Below, in pieces: positions 44,352 to 53,796 of a stretch of DNA of 64,000 bases; position 1 is the stretch's first letter; each line of letters begins with the position of its first letter. The stretch covers positions 1-64,000 of the forward strand of contig NZ_AZED01000003.1 of NCBI RefSeq assembly GCF_001434145.1. The letters are read 5' to 3'. The position numbers and the translations under genes are program-made. The notes beneath the pieces are model-generated. The model had not been told where the DNA came from. It ran no database searches and saw nothing but the letters and a program-made list of their open reading frames with translations. Source of the DNA: Lentilactobacillus otakiensis DSM 19908 = JCM 15040 (GTDB taxonomy: Bacteria > Bacillota > Bacilli > Lactobacillales > Lactobacillaceae).

Positions 44352-45254
44352 TTAAAATTTCCCAGCTCGCACATCTTTAAAATAATTTCTCAAATTGGTG
44401 AAGAAAACGGCTGGGTTATCAACCATGTGGTTATGACCGCCGTCTGGAGTGACAGCTAGACGGGCATGAGGAAAGTCTTTGGCCATTTGTTTGGCGGTCT
44501 CTAATGGCATGGTTTCATGATCCGCGAATAATAGCTGGGTTGGGACATTGATTTTTTTGATTTCTTCAGAATAATCCCAAGTTCCCAAATCACCGGTGAT
44601 CACAAATTCGTTGTCGCCTTGAAAATGGTTATACACCGGCTTAGATTGAATGTCCGTGACATGTGCTTGGGCAGCTGGCTGACGTCGATGAATATACTGG
44701 TTGTACAGATACTTAATATATTTTCGATAAGTTGGATCGGAAAAGTCTTCGCGTTGCTCAATGTCATTCATGTAAGCAATCTGGGCAGGACTGAATTCTT
44801 TTTCACGAATATCCTTCATTCTTTTACCGTAGTCAGCAATGTTATCAATCATACTAATGATAATTAGACCCTTTAGATGCTCAGGATGTTTTCGGGCATA
44901 CATCATGGCGATCATGCCGCCCCAAGAGTGACCAGCTAGATATATTTTATCAAGTCCTAACTTTTGACGGACTTCATCAATTTCGTTCACATAATAGTCT
45001 TCATTTAGATATTTTTTCCGGACATCAGGATCATCCCAATCCGGAGTATCTGAATACCAGGATCCAAGCTGATCGTAGGTGTTTACTTCAATGCCCATAT
45101 CCTTCAGCTCGGAACCAAACTGTTCATACACTTCATGGGTATCCCCAGGGCCACCGTGAAGGCAAAGCATTTGATCTTTGCCACCAGAGTTCCAGGTGTG
45201 TGTCCATAAGCTGTAGCCGTTATCTAACTTAATGATATGAGTTCCGTTTTTCAT
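44352..45254 (-). CDS. Proline iminopeptidase-like alpha/beta hydrolase
   Basis: 300-residue serine hydrolase of the proline iminopeptidase (S33) family. The oxyanion HGGPGD at 33-38, nucleophile Ser110 in GHSWGG, the Asp region FADHE and the His of GGHNHM are all present. PepI would remove N-terminal proline from peptides; related family members cleave other esters or amides. The ATG at 45254 was chosen because GAGGAGG precedes it by seven bases; the frame extends ten codons further up. Operon with the permease at 42969-44330. Confidence 0.82.
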   Translation of the reverse strand: MKNGTHIIKLDNGYSLWTHTWNSGGKDQMLCLHGGPGDTHEVYEQFGSELKDMGIEVNTYDQLGSWYSDTPDWDDPDVRKKYLNEDYYVNEIDEVRQKLGLDKIYLAGHSWGGMIAMMYARKHPEHLKGLIIISMIDNIADYGKRMKDIREKEFSPAQIAYMNDIEQREDFSDPTYRKYIKYLYNQYIHRRQPAAQAHVTDIQSKPVYNHFQGDNEFVITGDLGTWDYSEEIKKINVPTQLLFADHETMPLETAKQMAKDFPHARLAVTPDGGHNHMVDNPAVFFTNLRNYFKDVRAGKF

Positions 45255-45577
45255 TTTGGATTCCTCCTCTTTCAAATTACTCAATAGTTTACATTAAAAT
45301 ATGATGAGTGTAAATCTAAGCGTTGTTCAAATCGCTATGATGAGTGGTGTATAAAAATTACATTCAACCCAAAAAATAAGAATAAAACAAATGGACTAAT
45401 TCGTTGACTTTGGGAATGAAATCGCATACAATTGTGTTGAAAATTAAGTTAACCGATTAACTATTTTTCCATTTATTTTGTCTGACTAATCTTGACTTTT
45501 AGGGACTTTTTGAAATTCCTGTTGTCTCAATTAGTTAAACGGTAAACCTAATTTATCAATTAAGGGGAGGTGTGAAT
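45255..45577. promoter_or_regulatory. Control region of sugar operon 1
   Basis: Promoter TTGACT (45404-45409), 17 bp, TACAAT (45427-45432). A cre-like TGAAATCGCATACA (45417-45430; one mismatch) covers the -10. Two LacI-type palindromes follow: GTTAACCGATTAAC (45448-45461) and GTTAAACGGTAAAC (45534-45547), centres 86 bp apart. The left part of the gap (45255-45400) shows nothing else. Confidence 0.85.
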
Positions 45578-46315
45578 TTGAACCATTATATATTGAATAC
45601 AATTGCTTTTAAAGACCAGTTGGATGAGGGGGTATCTCAAGCCGATTTGGTTTCAAAAGCAAAGAATTCAGGGTTTAACTTTGTAGAGATTCGGAACGAG
45701 TTTTTGGATGGTAGTACTGCTGAATTGGAAAAGATCAAACAGGCTGCTGATTCGGTCGCTATTGGCGTGTACTACAGTGTTAATGATCCACTCATCAAAA
45801 AGGGGCAAGTGAATCCGGATATTGATCGATATATTAGTGAAATGAAGGCGCTTGGGTCCTCACATTTGAAGATGAATGTTGGAAATGTGGATAATATTTC
45901 ATCAACCTTTGCAGATGACCTAAAGGCAAAGATTTCTGCTAATGGTGAGTTTGAATTCAATGTCGAGAACAATCAAACACTTGAAGAAAGTGAATTAGAA
46001 AACATTGTGGCGTTCTTCAAGCTGGTTGATAAGTCGAAGTTACCGATCGGATTCTGTTTTGACACTGCTAACTGGTATTGGACTGAATCGGAGCCTAATA
46101 CGGCTGCGGAACAACTTGCTTCTGTGACGAAGTATCTTCATCTAAAGAACAAGTCTGGAACTGGTAACAGTAAGTCTGCAACTTCTTTAGATAAAGGTGA
46201 AATTGATATTAAGTCTTTAATCAGTAAATTTAATGTGAACGAGTATGGCTTTGAGTATGCTGCTCCATCTGCTGAGATTGAGCACGACTTGAATGAAATT
46301 ATGGCATTAAATTAA
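45578..46315 (+). CDS. Sugar phosphate isomerase/epimerase-like TIM barrel
   Basis: 245-residue member of the xylose isomerase-like TIM barrel superfamily (AP endonuclease family 2 fold). Seen: AKNSGFNFVEIRNEF, the metal-ligand-like ENNQTLEESE, CFDTANWYW and KYLHLKNK, then EYGFEYAAP. It should be an epimerase, isomerase or lactonase-like enzyme for a small sugar; the reaction is not known. The ribosome site AGGGGAGG (45563-45570) fits the TTG at 45578 better than the GTG at 45572. First gene of operon 1. Confidence 0.75.
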   Translation: MNHYILNTIAFKDQLDEGVSQADLVSKAKNSGFNFVEIRNEFLDGSTAELEKIKQAADSVAIGVYYSVNDPLIKKGQVNPDIDRYISEMKALGSSHLKMNVGNVDNISSTFADDLKAKISANGEFEFNVENNQTLEESELENIVAFFKLVDKSKLPIGFCFDTANWYWTESEPNTAAEQLASVTKYLHLKNKSGTGNSKSATSLDKGEIDIKSLISKFNVNEYGFEYAAPSAEIEHDLNEIMALN

Positions 46316-46344
46316 ACATTAAAGGCTCCGTTTTCCGTATCGTT

Positions 46345-46358
46345 TGTAAGCGTTTGCT
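46345..46358. promoter_or_regulatory. Possible internal cre site before the EIIC gene
   Basis: TGTAAGCGTTTGCT fits the cre consensus with two mismatches at its right end. It lies 27 bases before the EIIC-like start. Weak on its own, but this cluster has other cre-like sites. Confidence 0.4.
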
Positions 46359-46385
46359 GATAAGTTTGGAAAGGAAGATAAAAAT

Positions 46386-47849
46386 ATGTTACAGACATTT
46401 AATGATATTTTCCAAACATTCGGTGCCAGCGTAGTTGTTCCAATCATGATTTTCATTGTTGCTTTGTTCTTAAGAGTTCGAGTTCGGACTGCAATGATGA
46501 GTGCCTTCTACGCAGGTGTTGGACTAACAGGTTTTACTTGGATTATTTCATCGTTTACACCAGTTGTTACTAAGATTATTAAGCAAATGGTTAACGGAAC
46601 TGGCATTCACCTGCCGATTGTTGATATTGGTTGGCAGGCAGGCTCGTTAGCTTCCTTTGGATCAAGTGTTGGTTTGAGTTTCTTTGTATTCGGGCTTATT
46701 TTGGAATTGGTATTATTTTTCACCGGAATTACAAAGATTTTTATGCCATCAAACCTTTGGAATAACTTTGGATTTATGATTTGGGGAACTCTTTGTTTCT
46801 ATGTAACTCATAACTTCTGGCTTTCACTTGCGCTGTCGTCATTTATGCTCCTCTACACTTTGGTTATTGCAGAAATGCAGGCTGATCGTTGGTCTAGTTA
46901 TTATGGCGTTAAAAATGCGACTGTTTGTTCCATTCACAACATGGAACAAGCCGTTCCAGCTATTTTATTGGATCCACTTTGGAATTTACTCGGTTTAAAT
47001 AAAGTTAAGATGACACCTGAATACTTCAAGAACAAGCTTGGGGCATTTGGTGAGCCGACCACTTTAGGTGCAATCCTCGGTGTCATCATCGGTGTACTTG
47101 GTAATTTAGGCAAGCTGGGAACATTAGCTGCTTGGGGTCAAATCTTAACTTTCGCTATTCAGCTTGCTGCTGTTATGACCATCTTCCCATTGGTAACTGG
47201 TGTCTTTGCAAAAGCATTCTCACCACTTGCTGAAGAGATCGATAAGCGTCGTAAGATCAGCACAAAGTCTGAAGAAGAAGAGGAAGAGGAAGCCATTCAT
47301 GACAAGAAGCGTTGGTTCCTTGCTGTTGATGATGGTGTTGGTTACGGTGAACCAGCCACAATCATTTCCGGAGTTTTACTGATTCCTATTATGGTAGTTA
47401 TTGCTTTCCTGCTCCCAGGAAACAAGACCTTGCCAGTTGTCGACTTAATCTCCATCCCATTCATGGTTGAATCAATTGTTGCTGTTACTCGAGGAAATAT
47501 TCTGAAAGTAATCTGCAATGGTATTGTTTGGTTCAGTATGGGTCTGTACGCAAGCAGCTGGCTTGGTACCATTTACACTGGCGCAATTTCACACTATGGA
47601 GTTGCAATTCCAGCAGGTATTGTTTTAATTACTAGTTTCAACTTAATGGCTCGTCCTTTGAATGCTTTGATCTTTGCTGCATGGATTAGTCAAAGTCCAA
47701 TTTGGATTGGGATCACTATTGTTGCCTATATTGCCTTTGCTGTGCTTCTCAGAACTCGTCGTTCACAAATTTGGGTTTACCTCAAGAAGATGTCTGAAAA
47801 GAATGCCGGGTTTGAAGGTAGTAAAGATAAGATTACCTACGGTGACTAG
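46386..47849 (+). CDS. EIIC component of the galactitol type, without EIIA/EIIB
   Basis: 487-residue membrane protein with about 12 hydrophobic segments and the pattern of the galactitol/ascorbate PTS EIIC superfamily: FGASVVVPIMIFIVALFLRVR, RTAMMSAFYAGVGLTGF, FGFMIWGTLCFYVTHNFW. A Glu-rich cytoplasmic loop (SEEEEEEEAIHDKK) interrupts the C-terminal half. No EIIA or EIIB is found anywhere in the window, and the cluster includes its own sugar kinase, so this may transport a free sugar without phosphorylation, or use PTS proteins encoded elsewhere. Confidence 0.82.
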   Translation: MLQTFNDIFQTFGASVVVPIMIFIVALFLRVRVRTAMMSAFYAGVGLTGFTWIISSFTPVVTKIIKQMVNGTGIHLPIVDIGWQAGSLASFGSSVGLSFFVFGLILELVLFFTGITKIFMPSNLWNNFGFMIWGTLCFYVTHNFWLSLALSSFMLLYTLVIAEMQADRWSSYYGVKNATVCSIHNMEQAVPAILLDPLWNLLGLNKVKMTPEYFKNKLGAFGEPTTLGAILGVIIGVLGNLGKLGTLAAWGQILTFAIQLAAVMTIFPLVTGVFAKAFSPLAEEIDKRRKISTKSEEEEEEEAIHDKKRWFLAVDDGVGYGEPATIISGVLLIPIMVVIAFLLPGNKTLPVVDLISIPFMVESIVAVTRGNILKVICNGIVWFSMGLYASSWLGTIYTGAISHYGVAIPAGIVLITSFNLMARPLNALIFAAWISQSPIWIGITIVAYIAFAVLLRTRRSQIWVYLKKMSEKNAGFEGSKDKITYGD

Positions 47850-47898
47850 TGGATTATTTGATTGAGTTAGTAAATATAAGTTTTGGAGGCTTATTATT

Positions 47899-48873
47899 AT
47901 GAAAAAAATTGATGGACACTTGCATTTAGTTCGTTCGGTTGCTGGTTTTAACGGAAAAGGCCGTATGACACCACTTGGCAAAGGTCGTACAATTTGGGAC
48001 GATGGTACTGTTATCAAACTGATTCCCGATGGCTGGGGCGATGATGATTTCACTGCTGAATCAGCTTTAAAGGTCATGGATGAAAACGGAATTGATAAAG
48101 CCGTATTACTCCAAGGCAGTTTGAACGGTTATCAAAACTATTATTCATATCAATCTATTAAGAAATACCCTGACAAATTTATTGGAGCATTTTCAGTAGA
48201 TCCATTTAGTGAATTTTATATGAAGATCGTAAAGCGTCATGTTGAAGACCTTGGATTCCGTGCAATGAAGTTTGAAATTAGCCAAGGTGGAGGGATGCAT
48301 GGTTATCACTTCACAACACCATTCCGTCTTGACACTGATCCTCGAATTGGTAGAATTTTCCACTTCCTAAGTGATTATCCTGGCTTTACTGTAACTGTTG
48401 ATTATGGTGATTTTTCACAATTTAGTTACCAGCCAGAAGCAATTGCTAACTTAGCAAAGATGTATCCTCGCTTAGACTTCGTGGTTTGTCACCTGTCATT
48501 CCCTAACGCTGATCATTTGGATCGTTTGCAAAATGCATTAGAGCAATGGGCACCTTACAAGAATATCTACACTGACATTTCAGCTATTCAAGATATTGAA
48601 GGTGAGACTGAATTCCCGTTCCCACGTTGCCAAAAGGATGTATCGTTGGCTAAAGACATTTTGGGTGCCGGTCGTATTATTTGGGGTACTGATTCTCCAT
48701 GGTCATCAACATTCAACTCATACAAGAATCTCTCAACTTGGCTTGAAGAATCACAGATCTTCTCTGACTCTGAGTTGGAAGATGTCATGTATAACAACGC
48801 GATGAAAGTTTACTTCAAAGATTCTGCTATTAAGGCAGTTAAAGAAGCTGACGATCCCGCAATGAAAGATTAA
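47899..48873 (+). CDS. Amidohydrolase-family enzyme, possible lactonase
   Basis: 324-residue metal-dependent TIM barrel of the amidohydrolase 2 type (PF04909-like). N-terminal metal motif DGHLHL, CHLSFPN later in the barrel, and the WGTDSPW aspartate. This family covers sugar lactonases (L-rhamnono- or L-fuconolactonase), LigI-type hydrolases and decarboxylases such as ACMSD. In a pentulose cluster a lactonase or decarboxylase would fit. Third gene of operon 1. Confidence 0.8.
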   Translation: MKKIDGHLHLVRSVAGFNGKGRMTPLGKGRTIWDDGTVIKLIPDGWGDDDFTAESALKVMDENGIDKAVLLQGSLNGYQNYYSYQSIKKYPDKFIGAFSVDPFSEFYMKIVKRHVEDLGFRAMKFEISQGGGMHGYHFTTPFRLDTDPRIGRIFHFLSDYPGFTVTVDYGDFSQFSYQPEAIANLAKMYPRLDFVVCHLSFPNADHLDRLQNALEQWAPYKNIYTDISAIQDIEGETEFPFPRCQKDVSLAKDILGAGRIIWGTDSPWSSTFNSYKNLSTWLEESQIFSDSELEDVMYNNAMKVYFKDSAIKAVKEADDPAMKD

Positions 48874-48919
48874 TTGTTTGATTTTACTGGATTTTAACTA
48901 AGAAAGGAATAGATATTTC

Positions 48920-49897
48920 ATGGCTAAAGCAAAAGTATTAGTAACTGGTATCATCCCAGAACAAGGGCTCACTGAATTACAAAACACATTTGATGTAACA
49001 TATTCTCCTGATAAACCATTTTCACGTGAGTGGGTGTTGGAACATCTGCATGAATATGATGGCTTGCTTTTGATGGGCTTAAAGGCCGATAAGGAATTGA
49101 TCGATGCCGGAACCAACTTGAAGATTATTACTGCCAACGGTGTTGGTTTTGATCATATTGATATCGATTATGCTCAAGAAAAAGGCATTGTGGTTGCAAA
49201 CGCCCCTCAGGGTGTACGTATTCCAACTGCTGAAATGACAATTGCTTTAATGTTAGCAACTGTTCGTCACTTACACGAATACGACAAGATTGTCCGTTCA
49301 GGTAACTGGGTTGATGTTAGTGAACCTAAATATATGGGTATGAGTTTAGGTGGCAAGACCTTGGGTGTCTTTGGAATGGGTCGTATCGGAAGCACTGTTG
49401 GTGAATTTGCTCAAGTACTTGGCATGAAAGTTATCTATAACGATGCTCATCATTTGGATGCAGACCTTGAAAAGAAGCTCAATGTTAAATATGTTGACTT
49501 TGATACTCTGGTTAAAGAATCAGATGTCATTACACTTCATGCACCATCATTGCCATCAACTGAAGGCAAGTTCAATAGTGATGTTTTCAAGCAAATGAAA
49601 GATACTGCATACATCATCAACGCTGCCCGTGGTTCGTTAATTAAGCAGGACGATTTGATTGATGCCTTGAAGAACCACACAATTGCTGGTGCTGGATTAG
49701 ACGTATATGAAACTGAACCAGATGTTCCTGAATCATTACGTGAATTAGACAACGTCATTATGTCACCACATGCTGGTACTGGGACATTGGAAGCTCGTAT
49801 CGCCATTGCTGAAGAAGCATCTGGCAACCTGATTTCATTGCTGAAGGACGGCAAAGCAAAGAACATGGTTAACAAAGTAGCTAAATATATGGATTAG
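48920..49897 (+). CDS. D-2-hydroxyacid dehydrogenase family protein
   Basis: 325-residue NAD(P)-dependent dehydrogenase of the glyoxylate/hydroxypyruvate/phosphoglycerate dehydrogenase superfamily. NANGVGFDHID, the coenzyme motif GMGRIGSTVGEF, catalytic Arg in NAARGSL, Glu in the DVYETEP strand and His in SPHAGTGTLEAR. In this setting it may interconvert a 2-keto sugar acid and its 2-hydroxy form. Last gene of operon 1, followed by a strong terminator. Confidence 0.87.
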   Translation: MAKAKVLVTGIIPEQGLTELQNTFDVTYSPDKPFSREWVLEHLHEYDGLLLMGLKADKELIDAGTNLKIITANGVGFDHIDIDYAQEKGIVVANAPQGVRIPTAEMTIALMLATVRHLHEYDKIVRSGNWVDVSEPKYMGMSLGGKTLGVFGMGRIGSTVGEFAQVLGMKVIYNDAHHLDADLEKKLNVKYVDFDTLVKESDVITLHAPSLPSTEGKFNSDVFKQMKDTAYIINAARGSLIKQDDLIDALKNHTIAGAGLDVYETEPDVPESLRELDNVIMSPHAGTGTLEARIAIAEEASGNLISLLKDGKAKNMVNKVAKYMD

Positions 49898-49915
49898 TTT
49901 AATGCTACAGTTCTG

Positions 49916-49961
49916 AAGGCATTGAAGTACGCTCAAACGAGACGTGGCTTCAATGCCTTTT
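49916..49961 (+). terminator. Operon 1 terminator
   Basis: Stem AAGGCATTGAAGtACG / CGTggCTTCAATGCCTT followed by T run. Confidence 0.88.
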
Positions 49962-50010
49962 GATATATAATAGGTATGTATCATTTGATACGGATGATGG
50001 GGGAATATCA

Positions 50011-51006
50011 ATGGAAAAAATGACAATTAAAGACATTGCAAAGCTGGTTGGTGTTTCCACAGCAACAGTCTCTAATTACCTGAATGGTAATCTTACCAAG
50101 ATGTCTCCAGTAACCCAACGCAAAATTGCAGAAATGATTCGTAATACCAATTATGTGCCAAGTAGTGTCGCTCGGGGGTTAGCGACAAATGACAACAAAA
50201 CCATTGGTGTTTCAGTTGCAGATATTACCAACCCATTTACATCAACTGTCTTATCCGGAATTTATGAGGAATGCGGAAAGCATGGGTACAGAGTTCTCTT
50301 TACAAATGCCAGCAGTGATGCCTCACGTGAGACTGACAATATTTCGAAGCTGCAGAATCAGCAGGTTTCTGGATTGATCATTGACCCGGTTGAAGGTGAT
50401 AGCCCTATTTTTAAGACAATTACGAATCGTGATGCTGTGATGATTGATCGGCAAGCAAGTCAAATTAAAGTTGATACAGTTGTTACTGACAACTTTGAGT
50501 CTGTCAAAAGGTTTGTTTCGAAGATGCTGGATGAAGAATATGACACATTGTATTACGTAAGTTGGCCGTTAAAAAATGTGAGTACCCGTTGGAACAGATA
50601 TAATGGATTTCTTGAAGCAACCGGCTATACATCTGGGACGCATTATCTCTCAGTCCATAATACTGGTGATACAAGTGAGTTTGTTGACCAGCTGACAGAA
50701 ATTATGGAAGACAATGTTGGAAAAAAGGTTGGATTCTTTACAATGAATGGTCGTGTCCTAATTCGGTTGTTAGCTGCGATGGAATTTCTTGGACTGGAGT
50801 ACCCTATCGATTATGGAGTTGGAAGTTATGAGGACTTGGATTGGATGAGTATTATGAAGCCCGGCATCAGTTGTATTCACCAAGATTCATATGCCATTGG
50901 TACAAAGGCAGTTGAAATACTCTTGGATAAACTTAATTCCAAGACTGAAGCCGAGCCTAGATTAATTGAAGTTCCGACAACTGAAAAGATACGTGCCTCA
51001 TACTAG
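50011..51006 (+). CDS. LacI-family regulator 1 of the sugar island
   Basis: 331-residue repressor: a LacI helix-turn-helix (MTIKDIAKLVGVSTATVSNYLNGN, hinge VPSSVARGLA) and a periplasmic-binding-type effector domain (GVSVADITNPFTSTVLSGIYE). It resembles the second regulator at 59020-60027 along its whole length. ATG at 50011 after TGGGGGAA. Its leader contains TATAAT and a perfect palindrome GTATCATTTGATAC (49978-49991). It lies between operons 1 and 2, whose operators have the form GTTAACCGGTTAAC. Confidence 0.9.
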   Translation: MEKMTIKDIAKLVGVSTATVSNYLNGNLTKMSPVTQRKIAEMIRNTNYVPSSVARGLATNDNKTIGVSVADITNPFTSTVLSGIYEECGKHGYRVLFTNASSDASRETDNISKLQNQQVSGLIIDPVEGDSPIFKTITNRDAVMIDRQASQIKVDTVVTDNFESVKRFVSKMLDEEYDTLYYVSWPLKNVSTRWNRYNGFLEATGYTSGTHYLSVHNTGDTSEFVDQLTEIMEDNVGKKVGFFTMNGRVLIRLLAAMEFLGLEYPIDYGVGSYEDLDWMSIMKPGISCIHQDSYAIGTKAVEILLDKLNSKTEAEPRLIEVPTTEKIRASY

Positions 51007-51027
51007 TATGCGGTCTTATAATGGAAA

Positions 51028-51192
51028 TTGACATCTATTGTGAAAGCGAATACAATAAGAAAAGAATCAAGTTAACCGGTTAACCATATTTATCATTTTT
51101 CATTGCCGTCTTTTTGAAAATATGCTGACGACAATTGCTGTTGTCCATAATGGCAAAAATAAGTTTTGATAATCTTAAGTTAATCGGTTAAC
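51028..51192 (+). promoter_or_regulatory. Control region of sugar operon 2
   Basis: Promoter TTGACA (51028-51033), 17 bp, TACAAT (51051-51056). cre-like TGAAAGCGAATACA (51041-51054; one mismatch) covers the -10. Operators: perfect palindrome GTTAACCGGTTAAC (51071-51084) and GTTAATCGGTTAAC (51179-51192), centres 108 bp apart. Confidence 0.88.
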
Positions 51193-51232
51193 ATAAATAT
51201 TTGAAAACTGAAATAAAGGAAGGACTTCTGAA

Positions 51233-52237
51233 ATGAAATTCACGAAAACTTTTTCTGACACACTGGATCATTGCTACGCAATTATGCGCCTAACTGACGA
51301 TGATCATGACTATATCATTGTTGCATCCGAGGAAAACCAACCTTGCTATGCATATGATCTTAATGACAACTTTAAACGAATCACAGTTTGGCCTGACGTA
51401 GGTGGAACAATGACTTTGGTTCGAATTCCAGGTACGATGAATTTTTTAGCTACTCAAAGATTTTATCCTGGGTTTAATTCTGCCAAGTGTCGAATTGTTA
51501 AAGAAACCTTTAACGGTGAAGGATGGGATCAATCTGTAGTTGGTGATTTTCCATATGTCCATCGGTTTGATATTATTCCTCACGGTGAAGGCCTTTGGTT
51601 TGTTGGTTGCTCAATTGCTAACTCAAAGAAAAATACTGATGATTGGACTGATCCGGGTAAGGTTTGGGTTGGAGACTACAACGATCAAAAGGAAGAAGTT
51701 GAAAATCTTCGTGCCCTGGATATTCGCTTGACTAAGAATCATGGCTACAAGAATATGGATGGGTATTCATTGATTACCTCTGCTGACGGCGTTTTCCGTC
51801 TAGACTATCCGACTCGTGATAGTGACTGGATGATGACTAAATTCTCCAATGAGGAGACTAGCGATATTGCATCCGCAGATATTAATGGTGATGGACATCC
51901 AGAGTATTTAGCCATTGAAGGATTCCATGGTCCACACATTCGAATTTATGACGACCGATTTGAATCTATCTATTACAGCGATCCTAATTCTCCATTTGGC
52001 CACGCAATTTGGGGCGGTAGTATTGGTGATAAACAGTACTTCATCTTTGGTTGGCGTCAAGGATCACAAGAGTTGGAACTGATTAGCAGCAAAGATGGTG
52101 AAATTACGACTCAAACGATTGATAAGCAAGTCGGACCAAGTAACGTCACGGTATTTTCAAAAGACAATGAACTATATCTGTTGTCCGCAAACCGGGAGCA
52201 TAATGAGGTAGCCATTTATCACATTACCGACTTCTAA
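51233..52237 (+). CDS. Cytoplasmic beta-propeller-like protein, unknown
   Basis: Unrecognised 334-residue protein without signal peptide. Repeated short strands with a WD/FG-GAP flavour (VWPDVGGTMTLVRIPG, KVWVGDYNDQ, GVFRLDYPTRD, then the calcium-loop-like DINGDGHPEYLAIEG) suggest a beta-propeller. Propellers in sugar operons often are lactonases, epimerases or lyases. It opens operon 2, before the kinase. The role is unknown. Confidence 0.6.
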   Translation: MKFTKTFSDTLDHCYAIMRLTDDDHDYIIVASEENQPCYAYDLNDNFKRITVWPDVGGTMTLVRIPGTMNFLATQRFYPGFNSAKCRIVKETFNGEGWDQSVVGDFPYVHRFDIIPHGEGLWFVGCSIANSKKNTDDWTDPGKVWVGDYNDQKEEVENLRALDIRLTKNHGYKNMDGYSLITSADGVFRLDYPTRDSDWMMTKFSNEETSDIASADINGDGHPEYLAIEGFHGPHIRIYDDRFESIYYSDPNSPFGHAIWGGSIGDKQYFIFGWRQGSQELELISSKDGEITTQTIDKQVGPSNVTVFSKDNELYLLSANREHNEVAIYHITDF

Positions 52238-52260
52238 GCAAAAAGGCGGGGAATTTTAAA

Positions 52261-53796
52261 ATGACAAAATATTTTTTAACAATTGATAATGGTGGTACAA
52301 ACACCAAGGCAATAATCTTTAATGATCACGGAGATCAAATGGGATCAGTTGCTTTTCCAACTCCTCGGATTGAAGAACAGGCTGGATTTCATGAGATTGA
52401 CCTCAATGAATCATGGGGTTCAATTAGCAATGCAATCAACAAGGTAATTGCAAAGTCTGGTATCACCAATGACGAGATTGCTGGGATTTCTTGTGTTGGA
52501 CACGGCAAAGGTTTGTACGCACTAGATAAAGACCATAAAATTTTCATGCATGGAATCCTTTCAACTGACTCAAGAGCTTTATCACTTGCTGAGAGGTTTG
52601 AGAACAAAGTTTCAGATATTTATCCTATCAGCCATCAGCATGTGATGGAAACTCAGTCTCCAGTACTTTTGCGCTGGTTGAAGGATCACAAACGTCAAGA
52701 TTATGATCAAATTGGCACAATTCTTGCTGCTAAGGACTATATTCGATTCCGGTTAACGGATAATGTCAATCAAGAATATGGGGATGCATCTGGAAATAAC
52801 TTTGTCGACTTGGATAAGCAGGCATACTCAAAAGAATTATTTGATTTCTTTGGTATTCCTGAAATGTTTGACAAAATGCCATCTTTGAAAAAATTTAGTG
52901 ATTTTTGTGGTGGAGTTACTCCTCAGGCAGCTAAAGAAACTGGTTTAAAAGAGGGTACCCCAGTTTATGCGGGGATGTTTGATATTGATGCTTGTTCACT
53001 AGCAACAGGTGTCTTAAATGATGATTATTTCAGTTCGATTGTTGGAACTTGGAACATCAATGTGTTCCCTTCTAAAACTAGAGCAGATCAGGATAGTGGC
53101 TTGATGAATTCTATCTATCCAACCGGTTCCAATTTAGTGGAAGCTTCAAGTGCCACTTCTGCTGGAAACTTGGACATTATGATCAAAACATTGATGAGTG
53201 AAGAGATTAAGAATGCAACTGCACACTCTCGTTCAATTTATGATGTCTTAGAAGAGTTTTTGGATCATACAGATGCAACGTTTACAAAAACTATTTTCTT
53301 CCCCTTTCTTTATGGGTCTAATGTGGCGCCGGATGCCGAAGGTAGCTTCATTGGCATTCAAAGCAGCACTACCAAGTCAGCAATGATTCGTTCCGTGTAT
53401 GAGGGAATTATCTTTGCTCATCGTTACCACATTGAGAAACTGCTCAAAGTAGCCGGTCACAAGCCAAAGGCAATTCGAATTTCTGGTGGCGGTACCAATT
53501 CTAAAGCCTGGGTTCAGATGTTTGCTGACGCTTTGGGCCTACCGATTGAGACAGTTAAGGGGTCTGAACTTGGTGGCCTCGGTGGAGCTATGGCATCAGC
53601 AGTCGGCACCGGATTATATGCAAATATCGATGAAGCAGTAAAGCATATGTCACAACTGAAAGACCGGGTTGAACCTGATGAACAACAGTACAAAATTTAT
53701 ACTCAAAAGTATGACGTTTATCTTGATTTGCTTCATACTCTTGATCATGGATGGGCAAAACTTAGAAATATGCAGGAAAGGATAGGTCAGTTATGA
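52261..53796 (+). CDS. lyxK: FGGY carbohydrate kinase, L-xylulokinase type
   Basis: 511-residue ATP-dependent sugar kinase, similar across its length to enteric LyxK (L-xylulose kinase). Phosphate loop TIDNGGTNTKA at 7-17, FGGY-type catalytic Asp in GMFDIDACSLATG, FLYGSNVAPDAEG, and the ATP-binding GGGTNSKAWVQMFAD and GSELGGLGGAMASA. Likely phosphorylates L-xylulose or a close ketopentose at C5. Overlaps the epimerase start by four bases (ATGA). Confidence 0.82.
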   Translation: MTKYFLTIDNGGTNTKAIIFNDHGDQMGSVAFPTPRIEEQAGFHEIDLNESWGSISNAINKVIAKSGITNDEIAGISCVGHGKGLYALDKDHKIFMHGILSTDSRALSLAERFENKVSDIYPISHQHVMETQSPVLLRWLKDHKRQDYDQIGTILAAKDYIRFRLTDNVNQEYGDASGNNFVDLDKQAYSKELFDFFGIPEMFDKMPSLKKFSDFCGGVTPQAAKETGLKEGTPVYAGMFDIDACSLATGVLNDDYFSSIVGTWNINVFPSKTRADQDSGLMNSIYPTGSNLVEASSATSAGNLDIMIKTLMSEEIKNATAHSRSIYDVLEEFLDHTDATFTKTIFFPFLYGSNVAPDAEGSFIGIQSSTTKSAMIRSVYEGIIFAHRYHIEKLLKVAGHKPKAIRISGGGTNSKAWVQMFADALGLPIETVKGSELGGLGGAMASAVGTGLYANIDEAVKHMSQLKDRVEPDEQQYKIYTQKYDVYLDLLHTLDHGWAKLRNMQERIGQL

